From the NCBI GenBank assembly GCA_021613335.1, contig JAJTWR010000090.1, positions 525,001 through 589,000 on the forward strand: a stretch of 64,000 bases of DNA, given 5' to 3'. Positions 27,242 through 40,465 of the stretch are shown here, piece by piece. Position numbers and translations under genes: made by a program. The DNA comes from Whitmania pigra. Lineage: Eukaryota; Annelida; Clitellata; Hirudinida; Haemopidae. The notes below the pieces were generated by a model. The model saw only the letters and a list, made by a program, of their open reading frames with translations, did no database searches and was not told the DNA's origin. Every line of letters starts with the position of its first letter. Positions within the stretch are counted from its first letter, which is position 1.

Positions 27242-28854
27242 TTATTGTCCATAATTTTTCTGGAAATAGTCGAGGTTGTCGTTGTAATCCGTCAAGATGA
27301 CGAAGTAGGCCGAGTACTCAGCCTCCATACGTCTTGGAATTCCTCCCTCTGAGGTCACACAGTTCATGAGTTCACCCAGTACTTTAGAGCAGACGGTGCG
27401 CTGTTTGTAGACCCGATCCTTGATGAGGAGGTTGATGATGCCCGGAATCGACCTCACGTTGTCGTCAGGGTAGTCGGTGCTGGCGATGAAAAACAGAAGG
27501 CTTTCTAGGGCCAGCCTCAGTGATTCTTCTCTTGTTTTCGAGAGCTCCTTGAGACGAGAAATGAGGAGGTTTTGAAAAAAAAGTAAGACACTCGAATTTA
27601 AGTAAGAATAATGAGTTCAAAAGACGTCGGTTTTGTCGACGAGAGGCGAAACTTTCGTTTTTGTAGAAATTGCGGCTATTCAATGAAGTGGCTAAACATA
27701 GGTTGGGGAATTTAGACTTGTCACATTCAGGGGAGTTAAACGATATTAATGCTGTTCTACGAAACTGTTTTTGGTTATAAAATGAATTCTAATAAAATAA
27801 TAATGCATGGATTAAATTTTAAAAAGATCAAAAATTAAATGTAAACGATCTTATGCTTATTACAAGATAATTTCAAATAAATCATTAAATTTTATATTGT
27901 TGAATATTATTAGGTTTAAGATAAAACAGATTTAATAAAATTCGTAAATAATGTGCCATAAACCAAATGACATACCTCAAATAAAGTAGCACGAAAAGTC
28001 GCTGGCGTCTGAAACCAGATTTCCTGGTAAGTCATGATGTCATAAACCTCTCTGTAGATGAAGGAGGTGTTGGTCATCTGAAGATTTATGTAATAATAAT
28101 CAAAAAGTTATTAATTTAAATAATTATTAATGTTTACAAATAATAGATAATTATTTCGTAAAGGTTCAGAAACACATAATGTTAACATGACATAAATATT
28201 TATTTGCTCCTGACATCTCGCGAATGAAAGATATATATTAGTTAAATTACCGAGTACTTGTTCCTTCCATAGGTCGTTAGACTCTTCAGTGTACTTAATA
28301 TTTCCTGGAACGTACTCTGGGTACTGATGTTCGCTTTAGAACTGAAACATTTCTCATCCGCCAGGTTTTGATCGATGCTACGCTTGACTGAATTAGCCCA
28401 GGTCAAGTCAAGGGTCATGACCGCGATGATTATCATGGGCAGTGTGAATGCTACGTCGATGAATTACAAAATCTATTAGTTCTAATATCGTTAATAACAT
28501 CTCTTTATTGAACTTTATAATTGTAAAAATTTTCAAATAAAATTTAATTAATAAAAAAGATATTTTCAACTATCTATTATAAACATTCCAGTTACTGATG
28601 TATTGGAAATTCATGTCTGAAGTTGAACGAAGCTTGTAATCTTTTCTTCTTTTCTAATAGAAAAACTCAAATAGAAACAGATCTAAAGGTCTAAGATCGA
28701 ATTGTCTACTGGTCCTAGAAATTGGCTTGTGTGTATATATTACGGATTGACCAGGATCTGATGATACAACAAGGATACGTCTCGAGGTTATTTGGTACTT
28801 GCCAGGATGAAAATTCCATTTCTCGCGTCTTGCACGTTGGGTTAACGTCGGCAT
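27242..28854 (-). CDS. Secreted helical protein 2, paralogue of the gene at 22.6-24.3 kb
   Basis: Exons on the minus strand: 28836-28854 (probable; ATG plus 16 bases), 28251-28450, 27976-28077, 27242-27547. Intron phases 1, 0, 0, as in its paralogue. N terminus MPTLTQPFTLPMIIIAVMTL is a probable signal peptide. Then come one Cys (DEKCFSS), a first helix (TFQEILSTLKSLTTYGRNKYS), FQTPATFRATLFE directly before intron 3, a second helix (REESLRLALESLLFFIAS), a third containing two Cys (TVCSKVLGELMNCVT) and a fourth (MEAEYSAYFVILTDYNDNLDYF), ending KNYGQ. About 175 residues. The position of the TP-containing linker before a phase 0 intron, followed by a Leu-rich helix, parallels vertebrate growth hormone and prolactin genes. 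The fourth vertebrate intron is absent. The class is inferred. Confidence 0.7.
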
Positions 28855-29225
28855 GGTTTCACTTTCGGGAGTCTAAAAATAGCGCCGAATATTCGTCACG
28901 GCGACATGAAATTTTGGGAAAGTTGATAAAAAGCTAATTGAATAGAATAAAATATTATCCTAATATCCTGTGCTGGTGTTCATATTCGTTGCTTGATTCA
29001 TTCATCGTACAGGATGATTGCAATGGTATGCATGCTTTTGATGACCTGCGTTCCACCTTATGTATCACGATATAATAATAATTATTGTATAATTATAATT
29101 CATTAATCAACTAATTAGTAACACTGCCTTAATTGTTGTCTATAAGTTTTACCTTCGTGATTGTTGTTGTTAAATTTAATACTAGTAATTTTAACTTTAT
29201 TGTATTATTGACAGGTAGTTCAAAT

Positions 29226-29309
<84 letters not shown>

Positions 29310-29343
29310 TAATAATAATAATATAATAATAATAATAATAATA

Positions 29344-29416
<73 letters not shown>

Positions 29417-30796
29417 TACAATAATAATAATTCAACTAGTTTAATTACTAAACTTTAACGCGTCTCAGCGTATTTGGTCGCGTTTTGTTCATCATTTAAC
29501 GACATCAAAAAGTTTACAAACTTGAAAGCAATTAAAAGATTACTTTCTCTAACAACAATATGTTCAGTAAAACGATCAAACGATCCACGTACATCTTCGA
29601 GGATAATGACGCCATGACGTCTTTAAAGCATTTGGGACTAAAGGAAAGCATGAACCAATCAGGATAATTAAAATTTCTAAATGATTTCCTTTTTTCATCG
29701 TAAGCAAAAAAAAAAAAAAAAGTATGTCTTCATTTCGCTGTGACGATGACTGACGAATTCTAAGTCTGACGGTTCTAAGCCGTGTCGTGTCATCGGTGCC
29801 TGTTGTTGAAGCATCGTCGATCCCGACTAACATTGTTGGAATGCTGGAGAAGAGAGTGAAATTTATGAATTCTATCCGCTTGAGTTTATAAAAGATGAGA
29901 AACAGGAATTTAAGGAAATATTTTTTCTTATTAAGCAAAAATTTTGAGGCTTTATTGGAAATTACAACGAACTGTTTGATCGGTTGAATAACAGCTTGAG
30001 CTGTCCATTCGAATTTATTTACATAATCAGTTACGTAACAAAATGGTTTTAGTCATCAAACACTTGATCTAAGATGGCATGTGATGCTAACTTAATGCCC
30101 AGGGACATAATCAAAACCGGGGTAATATTAAGGAGACGCGAGATAGGAGAGGCAAGTTTAATTTAGATTAATGATTTGTCCTGACATATCATTGCTATCA
30201 GATATTTGTCGCAACTTCCGAAATCCGGGCTTTGTATTGTCTCCAGCCAGCCCATTTCTTATCTTTTCCCATAATGTTGCCTCAGTCAATGAGCGGATGT
30301 TATCATTAAATGTATGACATGATGTAAAATAAATAAACTCTTAATAATTAAAAGTAACATTTAGTCTGCTAAAGGCGTGGTGAAAAATTGATGGGTTTGG
30401 GGGTGTGCCATTATAATGTATTGTTATGCTAAATTATGCATTTGCATTCGATGTATTTATACCTATTATATTTATTTTGTGAAGTTCAGAAATTAATTAC
30501 GCAATATAGATCTTCATTTTCTGATCTATGACCAAATTTGGCTTGATTTTAGTCTTGTTAAATAAAATAGAGCGTTTATTTTTTTAAATATCAATAAAAA
30601 AAGTCTTGATTTAAGAGATATAAAAGTTAATAAAATGCCGGTTTAAAGAGTCTCGACTGATGACTAATTACATAGCAGGACTGGTCTCGACATAATAGAA
30701 TAAACATAATACTGAGAAGGCGATGCATCAACTTCGAGATTTCGGGAAAGATTTTTCTGTTTTCTTAAATTTTCTCAATTCGATTTCCATGTAAAT
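28855..30796. other. Intergenic, helical gene 2 to LLGL
   Basis: Holds a (TAA)n microsatellite at 29228-29415 and AT-rich DNA. No gene recognised. The LLGL promoter should lie at its right end. Confidence 0.5.
29228..29415. repeat. (TAA)n microsatellite
   Basis: About 190 bp of TAA repeats with phase slips. Confidence 0.95.
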
Positions 30797-33041
30797 ATGA
30801 TGAACAATTTGTTGAGACGTTTCGGATTAAGGCGAGAAGGTACTTCAGACAATCAAGCAAAACCAACGTTTGACGAAGACTTTTTTCTATTTCGACAGGT
30901 TTTTAACGCTTTTTCTTGTCATCCGTCAGCGTTATTTTGTTACTTAAAAAGTGAAATGTGTGGTTGCAAGTTGCAGTTTTTGAGTTTATAATGCTTTCCA
31001 GTTTGGTACGTGCGGATTCCCAAACAAACCCAGCTGTTTGGCTCTCGATGAAGAACTGGGTCTTCTAGCAATCGGGACAAAAACCGGATTCATCCACGTG
31101 TGAGAGTTTGATAGGCCAGATGTTTGCAAAAATAAGACTAGCTAGAAACCAATATAGGGCATTTTAGCTTGTCAACTAAATTATCTTTAACTACTTTAAT
31201 TAGTGAGGTTGATTAAAATTTATTAATTGGTTGATCAGCTTTGGACAACCTGGAGTTCATCTTCAGGGCGAGAATGAAGCAAAGTCTGCTGTCATCCACG
31301 TCTCTTTCCTCAAAGGGAAGGTAATCAGTTTGAAAGTTCAGAAATTTAATCTGAACAGAGATTATCTCTGATCACATCATTCTTTAGTCAAAACTTTGAC
31401 CGGAATCTCGAAAGATTGCGATGCACCCCGTTTATATCTTGTCTCGTACCTTGTATCTCGTTTCTATCTTGCAGTCCAAGCTCGTCACTGTGTGCGAAGA
31501 CGGTTCCTTCGTCGCATGGACTGTGAAGGCATCGCAGAGCGAGGAGGTTTCCTCCCCAGAAAACGATGAAACTTTCAACGATTCTGACGTTTATCCAGGT
31601 GACAAAATTTGTTTGGTCGTTGAAGCAATTTCTTTTTTATTTATGATGCTCGTCTTCGGATTGAGCTTTGCGATCGTGTCTTGCTAGTAATTTCGATAGG
31701 TTGGTTTTACGTACGACCGTACTGTTTTGCTCGAGTGCAGAGGAGATGATGATTTCCATGATTATGTCTTAGCATGAAGGATGGTTCTTTTTTGACTTTG
31801 AGGCATTTTATGCATAATTGGCCGGAATGTTTTTTTCTTTCTGCGGAATCTTTTGGCACAAAACCGTCGGAGCTCGTTTCAAATCCTCACCAGAAAAATC
31901 CATTTCTAATTGTCCGCTCGAATGTTTTTGAATGATTTTATTCAAGAATTCAGTCATTTTGACTGAAGGACATTTTACGCTTTCTGCATTAACAAAGTGG
32001 TTTTAAAGTGCCGATAAAGTAGTGATGATATTAATAAATTAATTTTCAAATTTACGTCCGCAACGAACAAGTCCTCGTCGAATTTCAGACTACGATTCTC
32101 TGCTCGTGAGAGGCGAGCGTGGGAAGCTGCACGCTTCTCAGGACTTCGACATTTCCTGTTGCTGCCTCGACGAGAGGCAAGTCACGGGGGATAAAGCAGA
32201 GGAGGCAAAGGAGGGAGAGGGGAGGTCGGACTGCCGGCTGTACGTGGGCACGACGGACGGGAACGTGTTCGCCTTGAAGGTCGGGGAACGAATCGGGGAC
32301 GTCGACGAAAGGAACGTCGGAGACGTTGCGCTGAGTCATGACGAGGTCGTCGTCGAACAGTGAGTGACTTTCTTCATGCATTCTGTTCGTCAGCTGGTCC
32401 TGTTGTTGTTGTTGTTGTCGTTGGAAAACATGCCTCGTGATGGAAAAATGTGTGTCAATCATAATTAATCATGCATTTGACTTATTATTTATATTCTTAA
32501 GGTTTTATTATCTAGAACGATTTCTTTCCACATTAAATGTTATGCACTTAGAATTTGTTATAAACTTCATTGTATAAGTTAATATTAATGCCCTAATTAA
32601 TATTAATTAACATCTGGATTTACTTAAAAAAATTATTTATTTGCTTCGAAATTTATTTTCCCCTCCTTCTTCTTTCGTTCGTTCCAGTTTTTCAGAGGAG
32701 GACGTGAAGCACCTCGGTTCGGTGGTCTCCATTGCCCTCCACCCCACGATGGCTCACAAGGTTGGTGATGAATTTAAAGTGTTTTTTAATTACAAATTTA
32801 CAATATTTCTTAAATTACAAGTCAAATCGAACTTTAAACGGTTTCGTGGAAGTTTTTAAAATTGAATTTGTAAGTTTAATTTTAATCCGCTCAAAAAATT
32901 TTCCTGCACAAGTGAATTCAGTGCTTGAACTTACTGTGAGTAAGATTGTTGTTGTGGTAGGGGTTTTAGGGACACAATTGTCAATAAATCTATTTTAGAC
33001 TCTCTTAATTGTTTTCTTTGGACAAAGCCTTAATAATAATA

Positions 33042-33072
<31 letters not shown>

Positions 33073-33361
33073 CGATGACGATGACGATGATGAGGACGAT
33101 GACGATGATGATGACGATGATAATATCTGTGATGAATGCTATTGCCTCTGATAAGTACCAGTGATAAATGATATGATAAATTTGATTGATATTTCATCAT
33201 CAATATCCTTCATCATCATCATCATCATGATTGTTGTCATGGCGATAATTTCAGATACTTGTCGGTTACTCGTTGGGCTTTGCCGCCATGTGGAACGTGG
33301 CCTCGATGAGGTCGGAGTGCGTCTTCAGCGCTTACCAGGTTCGCTCATTATCTGCATTGCT

Positions 33362-33396
<35 letters not shown>

Positions 33397-36300
33397 TATC
33401 ATCTTCATAATCATCATCACAACCATCATCACTAATATGATATATATGAATACGAACATCATTACCAACCCACCCATCCACCCATCCTTAACAGCAACTG
33501 GAGAATCTTTCCTTCAACCATGACGGCAGTGAATTCGTTTCCAGCCACGGGGACGGAAGTTACATCATCTGGAACACCATGGATTGCACCGAACCAAGGG
33601 AGCCTGCCTCCACACCTTATGGTCAGTAATATTTTATGTTAATTTAAATTGTTAGCCTTGTGGCTACGGTATAGATCTGCATTAAATTTCGATCGTAATA
33701 TGGAATGGCTACTGTTTGCCACCTGCTGCATAGGATCAGGTGATACGTAAGTGGTGATGATGGTTCCAGTCATTTGTCTTGATAAGAATGGCAGGGATGA
33801 GGTTGATGATGATGATGGTTGTGCAAATATTGCAAATTAATCTGGTTGTGATGGATTGTGGATCCATGTGGTTCAGACAGATGAATAAACTTGTGAAGAG
33901 TGTTTCCATGTTCTTTGATATTTGGTTCGATTCTTTGTTCTCATCTAATTTCCTCCCACCCATCCATGCATCCATTTACCCATCCATCCGTACCTTTACC
34001 CACCCGTCTACCCATCCATCTATCCTCAATCAGATTGTTGGAGAGGAAATAATGGTTATACTTTAAAAAGAAAACAAGTAAATGCGAAAAGAAGCTTCTT
34101 CTAAGGTTTATGATGCAATGATGCACTGTTATGGTGATGTACTTATTAAGATGATGTACTTATTATGATGCTGTACTGTTATGATGATGTACTTATTAAG
34201 ATGATGAACTCTTGTGTACTACGTTCAAAAAATTCTTGAGAAATGTGCACATTTTCCTCGTTTTTCTGGTGGAATTCAGAATTCCGAAAGAGATAAATTG
34301 GCTTGATAAAAATTGTTTTCCTAAAAAAATTGAATTTTATTTGCTTCCTTGTTACTGGTTTCGTTCGAGTGAAATTCTCAAAATTTATGCAAAAAAAAGA
34401 ACTTCATTTTGTTTTCTTGAAGGAAGAAGTTTGGCATTTGCTGTTTTTTTCAAATATATTTTCTGTCATCGTCATCATCACCACCATCACCACCACCATC
34501 ATCATCATCATTATTATCAGTATTATTATTATTATTATTATATATTTTTCTTGGTCTCATTTATGAAATTATTATGGCAATGATGTTTGTAAATATGAAC
34601 AATTCATGTGACTCAATAATCGAGGATCGTCAATTAAAACGCTATTCAGCTGTAAGTTGAGTGAGTTTGCTGATGGAATCAGAACACTTATTAGAGGCTC
34701 ATTATCATGATCATCAACATCATCATCATTATCTTCATCATCATTGTCTTCATCAACATCCTCATCATCGTAATTGTTGCTGTTATAATGGGTCTTTGTT
34801 GTCATCGTTATCAACATCACTATCGTCTTCTAGGTCCTTACCAATGCGAGGCCATCGACAAGTTTGTTTGGAGGACCAATGAGAGGTTGGTAAACAATCT
34901 TCGATTATAATAATTTATTCGGGTTTTCATCGACGATCGCCACCATTATCATCACCACCACAGGCATTACCTACACTGTTATTACCATGATTGACAATGT
35001 TAACATCGTCTGCTTCGCGTTCTGCAGCTCGTCGCTGATGATATTTTCTGGTGGAATGCCGAGGTCCGGCTACGGTGATCGCTGGACCGTGACCATCATG
35101 AGGGGGGACGGCGACGACGGAGAGCAGTCGCACGTCGTGCTCGACCTGACGTCGCGGGTCATCGACTTTGTCGTCGTCGACTCGGTGGACGTCGTGCCTG
35201 AAGATGAAGAAGCTGGACTAGATGGCGAGGGTGAGTCTTTCCTGATGGAGGATCAGCATCCTCATCTCCTTCCCGACTTTAACTGCTTCTAACATTAGCA
35301 GCTTTGGGCCGAGCAGGTGGAACGTCCGACAATCAACGGAGCGACCGAAAGACTTCCCCTCGCCAGGTGTCGACGCCCCATTCCCTCGTCGTTTTGGCCG
35401 AGGAGGAGATGGTGGTGATCGATCTGGTGGGCAGGGACTGGCCCTCGTACCGGTTGCCCCACCTCACTAGTCCCCACTGCAGCGCCATCACCAGCGTGTT
35501 CCACGTGTCCGAAGTGCCGGAGACCTTCCTCAAGAAGCTAGGAGAAGCTGGCAGGGTTCAGCAGTTGAAGAACGTCACGTTCACAAGGAAGGTGAATGAA
35601 AACCATTTTGTCTCTGTTTTTTTCTGTTATTAATACTTTTAATTAGATGTTTAATTTAATCGAACAAATTCTAAATGTTTACAATTTGTTGTTTGGTTTA
35701 TTTTAAATTGGTTTAAATTCACTTAAATATTACTCTTGCCTCCTTTTTCTCCAAGACATGGCCATTTCTGGGAGGTCAGTCGATGTTCTCGAAGGACAGC
35801 GAAAGAGATTTGTTGTTGACGGGGTAGGTCTTGATAATGATGTGTTGTTGACGGGGTAGGTTATGGTGATGATGTGTTGTTGAAGGGGGTAGGTTATGAT
35901 GATGATGTGTTGTTGAAGGGGGTAGGTTATGATAATGATGTATTGTTGAAGGGGGTAGGTTATGATAATGATGTGTTGTTGACTCGGGATAGGTTATGAT
36001 GATGACTTACAATCGCATCATCATCAGTCAATCAATCAATCAATCATTCACATCTTCTGCCATTCCTTCGAAATGTTCCAGCCACGAGGACGGCTCCGTG
36101 AGATTCTGGCAGACGAAGCACGGGGACATCGAGCTTCTGTACAGACTCGACACTGCACAGCTCTTCGGCATCGAACTCTCGAACAACTCGGAGGTCAACA
36201 ACGATTCGGACGAGGACTGGCCCCCGTTTAAGAAGGTAATTTGACGTTTTTATTGAGGGCTGGATCGGCCCTTGATGTGGGGAGAGATAAGCTGCTTCTT

Positions 36301-39300
36301 GCATGGGTCGTGTTTTATTGGTATTTATTAATTATTAAATTTAATTGCTATTAATTAATTATTAAATTTATTTATTATTAATAACCTAAATCGTAGGTGG
36401 GGGCTACAACCCGTTCACGGACGACCCGCGGCTTGCCATCCGCCAAATGATCCTCTCCACCTCCCAAGAACCCGAAACTCTGCTCCTGGCAGGAACGGCA
36501 GGTCAGATAATAGTCTGCGAGTTCAACTCCGAGTCCGAAAGAAGGATTCACGGGAAGAGCGGTTGCAGGGAGCATCGAGAAGTGCTGGTGGAAGAGAACG
36601 CGGAGATGGAAAGTACTGCAGGAGAGGTCGTGTCGGTGCATAGGCCGATGTCCGACGCGTCGATTCCCTTCGGTCAGTACCCCCACGGCGTGGAAGGTGC
36701 AGAAACAGACAGGGGTACTGGTGGATGTTCGAGCCACCAGAAAAATCTTCCGACTTCTACCGGTGGAACTCCCAGTCACGTCCCGGGAACGTCTGGGGAG
36801 GGTTCCAAGTCTCGTACGAGGGTTGACCTCGATGACCCTACGACCTCCGTTCAAGGTCATCGCGTGACCTCCGCTACATCTCCGGCCGACGTAAGCGTCT
36901 GCTCGTTGTCAGCAGTTCGACCTCAACTCTCCGAAATCGAGGCGGAAACTCTCCGCAGCGGAGGTTCGACCGGTGCGCAGAAGTCCTCTCGCAACAGGGA
37001 ATCGTACTCGTCGTCTTTGTCCTCGACTTCCTTCCAGTTCGAGATCAAAGTGTCGTCCGTCAACCTCGTCGGAGATCGAGACGACTTCGTCTGGATGGGT
37101 CACACCCCGCTGGAGGTCGCGAACCTCAACGACAAGGGCAGAACGAAGGGCAGCAAGGCCGGGCGCTCCAACAGCCCCTCTTCGGTTTTCGTGTCGTACC
37201 CTTTGACCTCCTCGCTGAGCTGCTCCGCCCTGGGGGATTCCGGACCGGGTTTTCAGGCTTCGTGTGTCGTTCTTGTTCACCCGCCCGTGTCCTGCACCTC
37301 GCTGGCACTTCAGGCCACTTGGCAGTTGTGAGCGTTTTTGTTCTTTCTCGTTTAAATTATTCTTATTAATTTAATTATTTATTTTTATGTTATTATTGAT
37401 TCTTTTAACTTTTATTAATTTACTTTTTGAAATTTTTTTTGAGATTGAAATTATGGATATTGTGTTTGTAGTCATGAAGAAATATAATGATAATGATGAA
37501 ACAATAATAATTAATTATTCTTGTTAAATCGTGTTGATCGTTGATTCTTGTTGATCGTTTCAGGGTTGGTTTCGGTTCGGAGTACGGCTACGGACTTTAC
37601 GATTACAACCTCGGTAGAATCGTCTTCTCTAAAGGCTCGAAAAGCGGTGAGTCATATCCGAAGATCAACAAGTACTTGGTTAATGATGATGATGATGATG
37701 ACGACGACGATGATAACCATTTGATTGTGTTATGGAGTTAATCAGTAACTATAAATAAGTCATTGATAAACAATCTTTGTCATTGAATTTTCCAAGCACC
37801 GCCTATAAATAGCACGTCCCCATATTCACTACGATTCTCGAAGGTGAAAGTTTAAAATCTCTTTTTGTTCAGACGGCAGGAACGGCTCAGGGGGCGGTTC
37901 ATCGTCGATGTTCGGGTTGAACTCGAGGTTCTCCGACATCTTCCGCAGGACGGTCAGGGCTTCCTTCAGGCGCCTCGAGAGGGCCCGTTCGGAATTCAGG
38001 GAGAGGAGGAGGAGGAGTCAACAAGTCATCTGGAAATCCTTCTCGATGTCAAGGTAGTTGCCCAGTGAATGACAAACACCATCTAACTAATACATTCGAT
38101 GTCATAACGAGTATGGATTAATCACTTGATCAATTAACTATTACATTCTAACGAGCATCAATAAATCATCCTAGAAACAAACGATGCATTGGTAATTGGT
38201 AAAAATTCGTGATTTCTAATTTTCCAGAGCGACGGCCAGCCATTCGACGACCGAGGCCCCTTCAACTTTTCCGAATTCTTCAGCGGCTACGGAATCGGCC
38301 CCTAGACCTCCGATCGACCGAGCACATTCAATCCCCGAGAAGCCCTCTTCGTCGTCCCCGAACGAATTGGAGCCAAACAAATGGAACGGTGCCCGCCAGA
38401 ATGCCGGCGCCGATGATATCTTCAGGGGGAATTCACTGGAGCGCGACCCCCAAACGGCTTCCCTCAGTAGGGCGGGCACCCCGATAGTCCGGTGTCTCTA
38501 CTTTGCCGAGGACGTTTTTGCTTCGACTGCGACGCAATCTTCCTCTAAAGGTGAGGTTGAGCTGTTACTCAATAATTATTACGTTTACATTCAATAATTT
38601 ATGTTTCATTAACATTAAAATCCCTTACCATTGATTGATTAAAATTATGATCATCGATTTAATCGCATTTTTAATCATTTACCGAAAAGGAGGCTCTGTC
38701 GGCTACCCCGAGTTCGGGACGTTCTGGGTGGGCACGAGTCTCGGCACCATCTTCATGTACAACATCACCGTGTCCTGTCCCAGCAGGAGGTCGCTTCAGC
38801 CCGTGATTCATTCCTTGGGTTGGTTTTTTGTTCTAATGAGTAATTAGTTAACTACAATTAATGTCATGTTAACCATGGCTAGGAGAATGCCAACAATTGT
38901 AATTGGTCTACCTGTTGATTATGCTGTTAAAAATTTAAATATGCGAATACATTATCATCATCTACATGCTCCCTCCCAGCCAAAGAGATTCATCTGAAGC
39001 ACGAGGCCCCCATCCTCGACATTTGCATCCTCAACAGGTCCGGGTCTCCCCTTTGTCCGGGCCATCCGCACTACCCCATGCCGGTGGTGAACCGGAACAG
39101 GAGATGGAAATTTCCCACTTCAATTTTTGGATCTCTTGTTTCCTCCTCCTCCTCCTCTGGGCAGTGCTTAGTGGTCTGTTCTCAGAAGCAAGTCAAGGTG
39201 ATTTGCATGTCTGTTGTTATACGAGCCCATTCATGAATATTTATCAGTTCATAAATGTTTTTATGCACGCCCATTCACTAAACATTTCAATATTTTGTTC

Positions 39301-40428
39301 ATCATATTATGCAAATCATATGCATATCTCTTGAATATTTAAGTTGTTTGAGTTTAAAATATGATAATAATGATGACGATACAATGTTTTAAATGCAACC
39401 ATTACTTTATTCAGGTCTTTTCATATCCTGGTTTGAAAGCAAAACGTAAAGTCAAGGTCGACAGGACTGGGAGCACTGGCAGTGGTCTGCAGACATCGAG
39501 CGGGGAGGGAAAGCCACCCGGTGTGGCCACCTCTCCCTCGTCACCCTCGAATGGTCTCCCGTGGGCAGGTCACCACTTCCTGCCGACAAAGAATATAACA
39601 AAAGTGGCATACTCCTGCTTTGAGAATAAGTCGGGTACGCGAATGAATAAATTAATTAATTCGGGTATACGAATGACTAAATTAAGCTTGTCTCGTATTT
39701 TTTATCTTTGTTCTTTAGTGCTCCTCAAATGGAATTTATGGAAATACCATGCCTTATTGATTCAATGGACTGCTAAGAGCGGCAACTCGATAACATGATA
39801 AAGACATCAGTTTATTAACGATAGCTTGTTTTTAAACTTTACTTCCAGACGAATCCGTCGTCGAGTCGGGACTCGTCTGCTTGACGGACGACGGAGCTGC
39901 CTCTGTGTACAACATGCCCAGTCTCAAGCTGAGGTTCTCTACCTCGGCCGTTTCCAAAGAAGCTGTGAAGTGGGTGGAGTCTATGTAAATTAGTATAATT
40001 ATGCCTGTCCGTCGATAATAGTTACTCCATAACTTGTAGGGACGTGACGTGTTAGGGAACCGAATAATAAAAAATTTAAAGTAAAATTTAACCTCATGAT
40101 ACAAATGTGAATGTTGCTAATCAACAAATGTTGTCTATTGGTGCGTGCAAATAGCACAATGAATTGATTACCTTAACATGATAATTACTTTTAATCGATC
40201 TACCGGCAATACGAATTAATTAATTTTAATCGATCTACCAGCGACATGAAACTCTGTGTGTTGACCTCGCGGGGTTACGGCTTCTACCTTTGCTCACCGT
40301 CGGAGTTTGGGAAGTTCTCGGTGTCTTCCATCTGCCCCAAGATTCGATCCCTCTCGCTCCTACCCATGTCAGTTGAGCTTAACGAATATTCACGAACCAT
40401 GTTGAGTCTTTATTATTATTACTGTTGC

Positions 40429-40465
<37 letters not shown>

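Noticed and set aside
22631..28854. Calling the helical pair growth hormone or prolactin outright
   Set aside because: The Cys pattern does not match and similarity is confined to short motifs, helix order and intron phase, so it stays a hypothesis.
36378..37308. Minus-strand and alternate-frame open frames over LLGL exon 14
   Set aside because: GC-rich coding DNA leaves antisense frames open by chance; the plus frame continues LLGL in phase.
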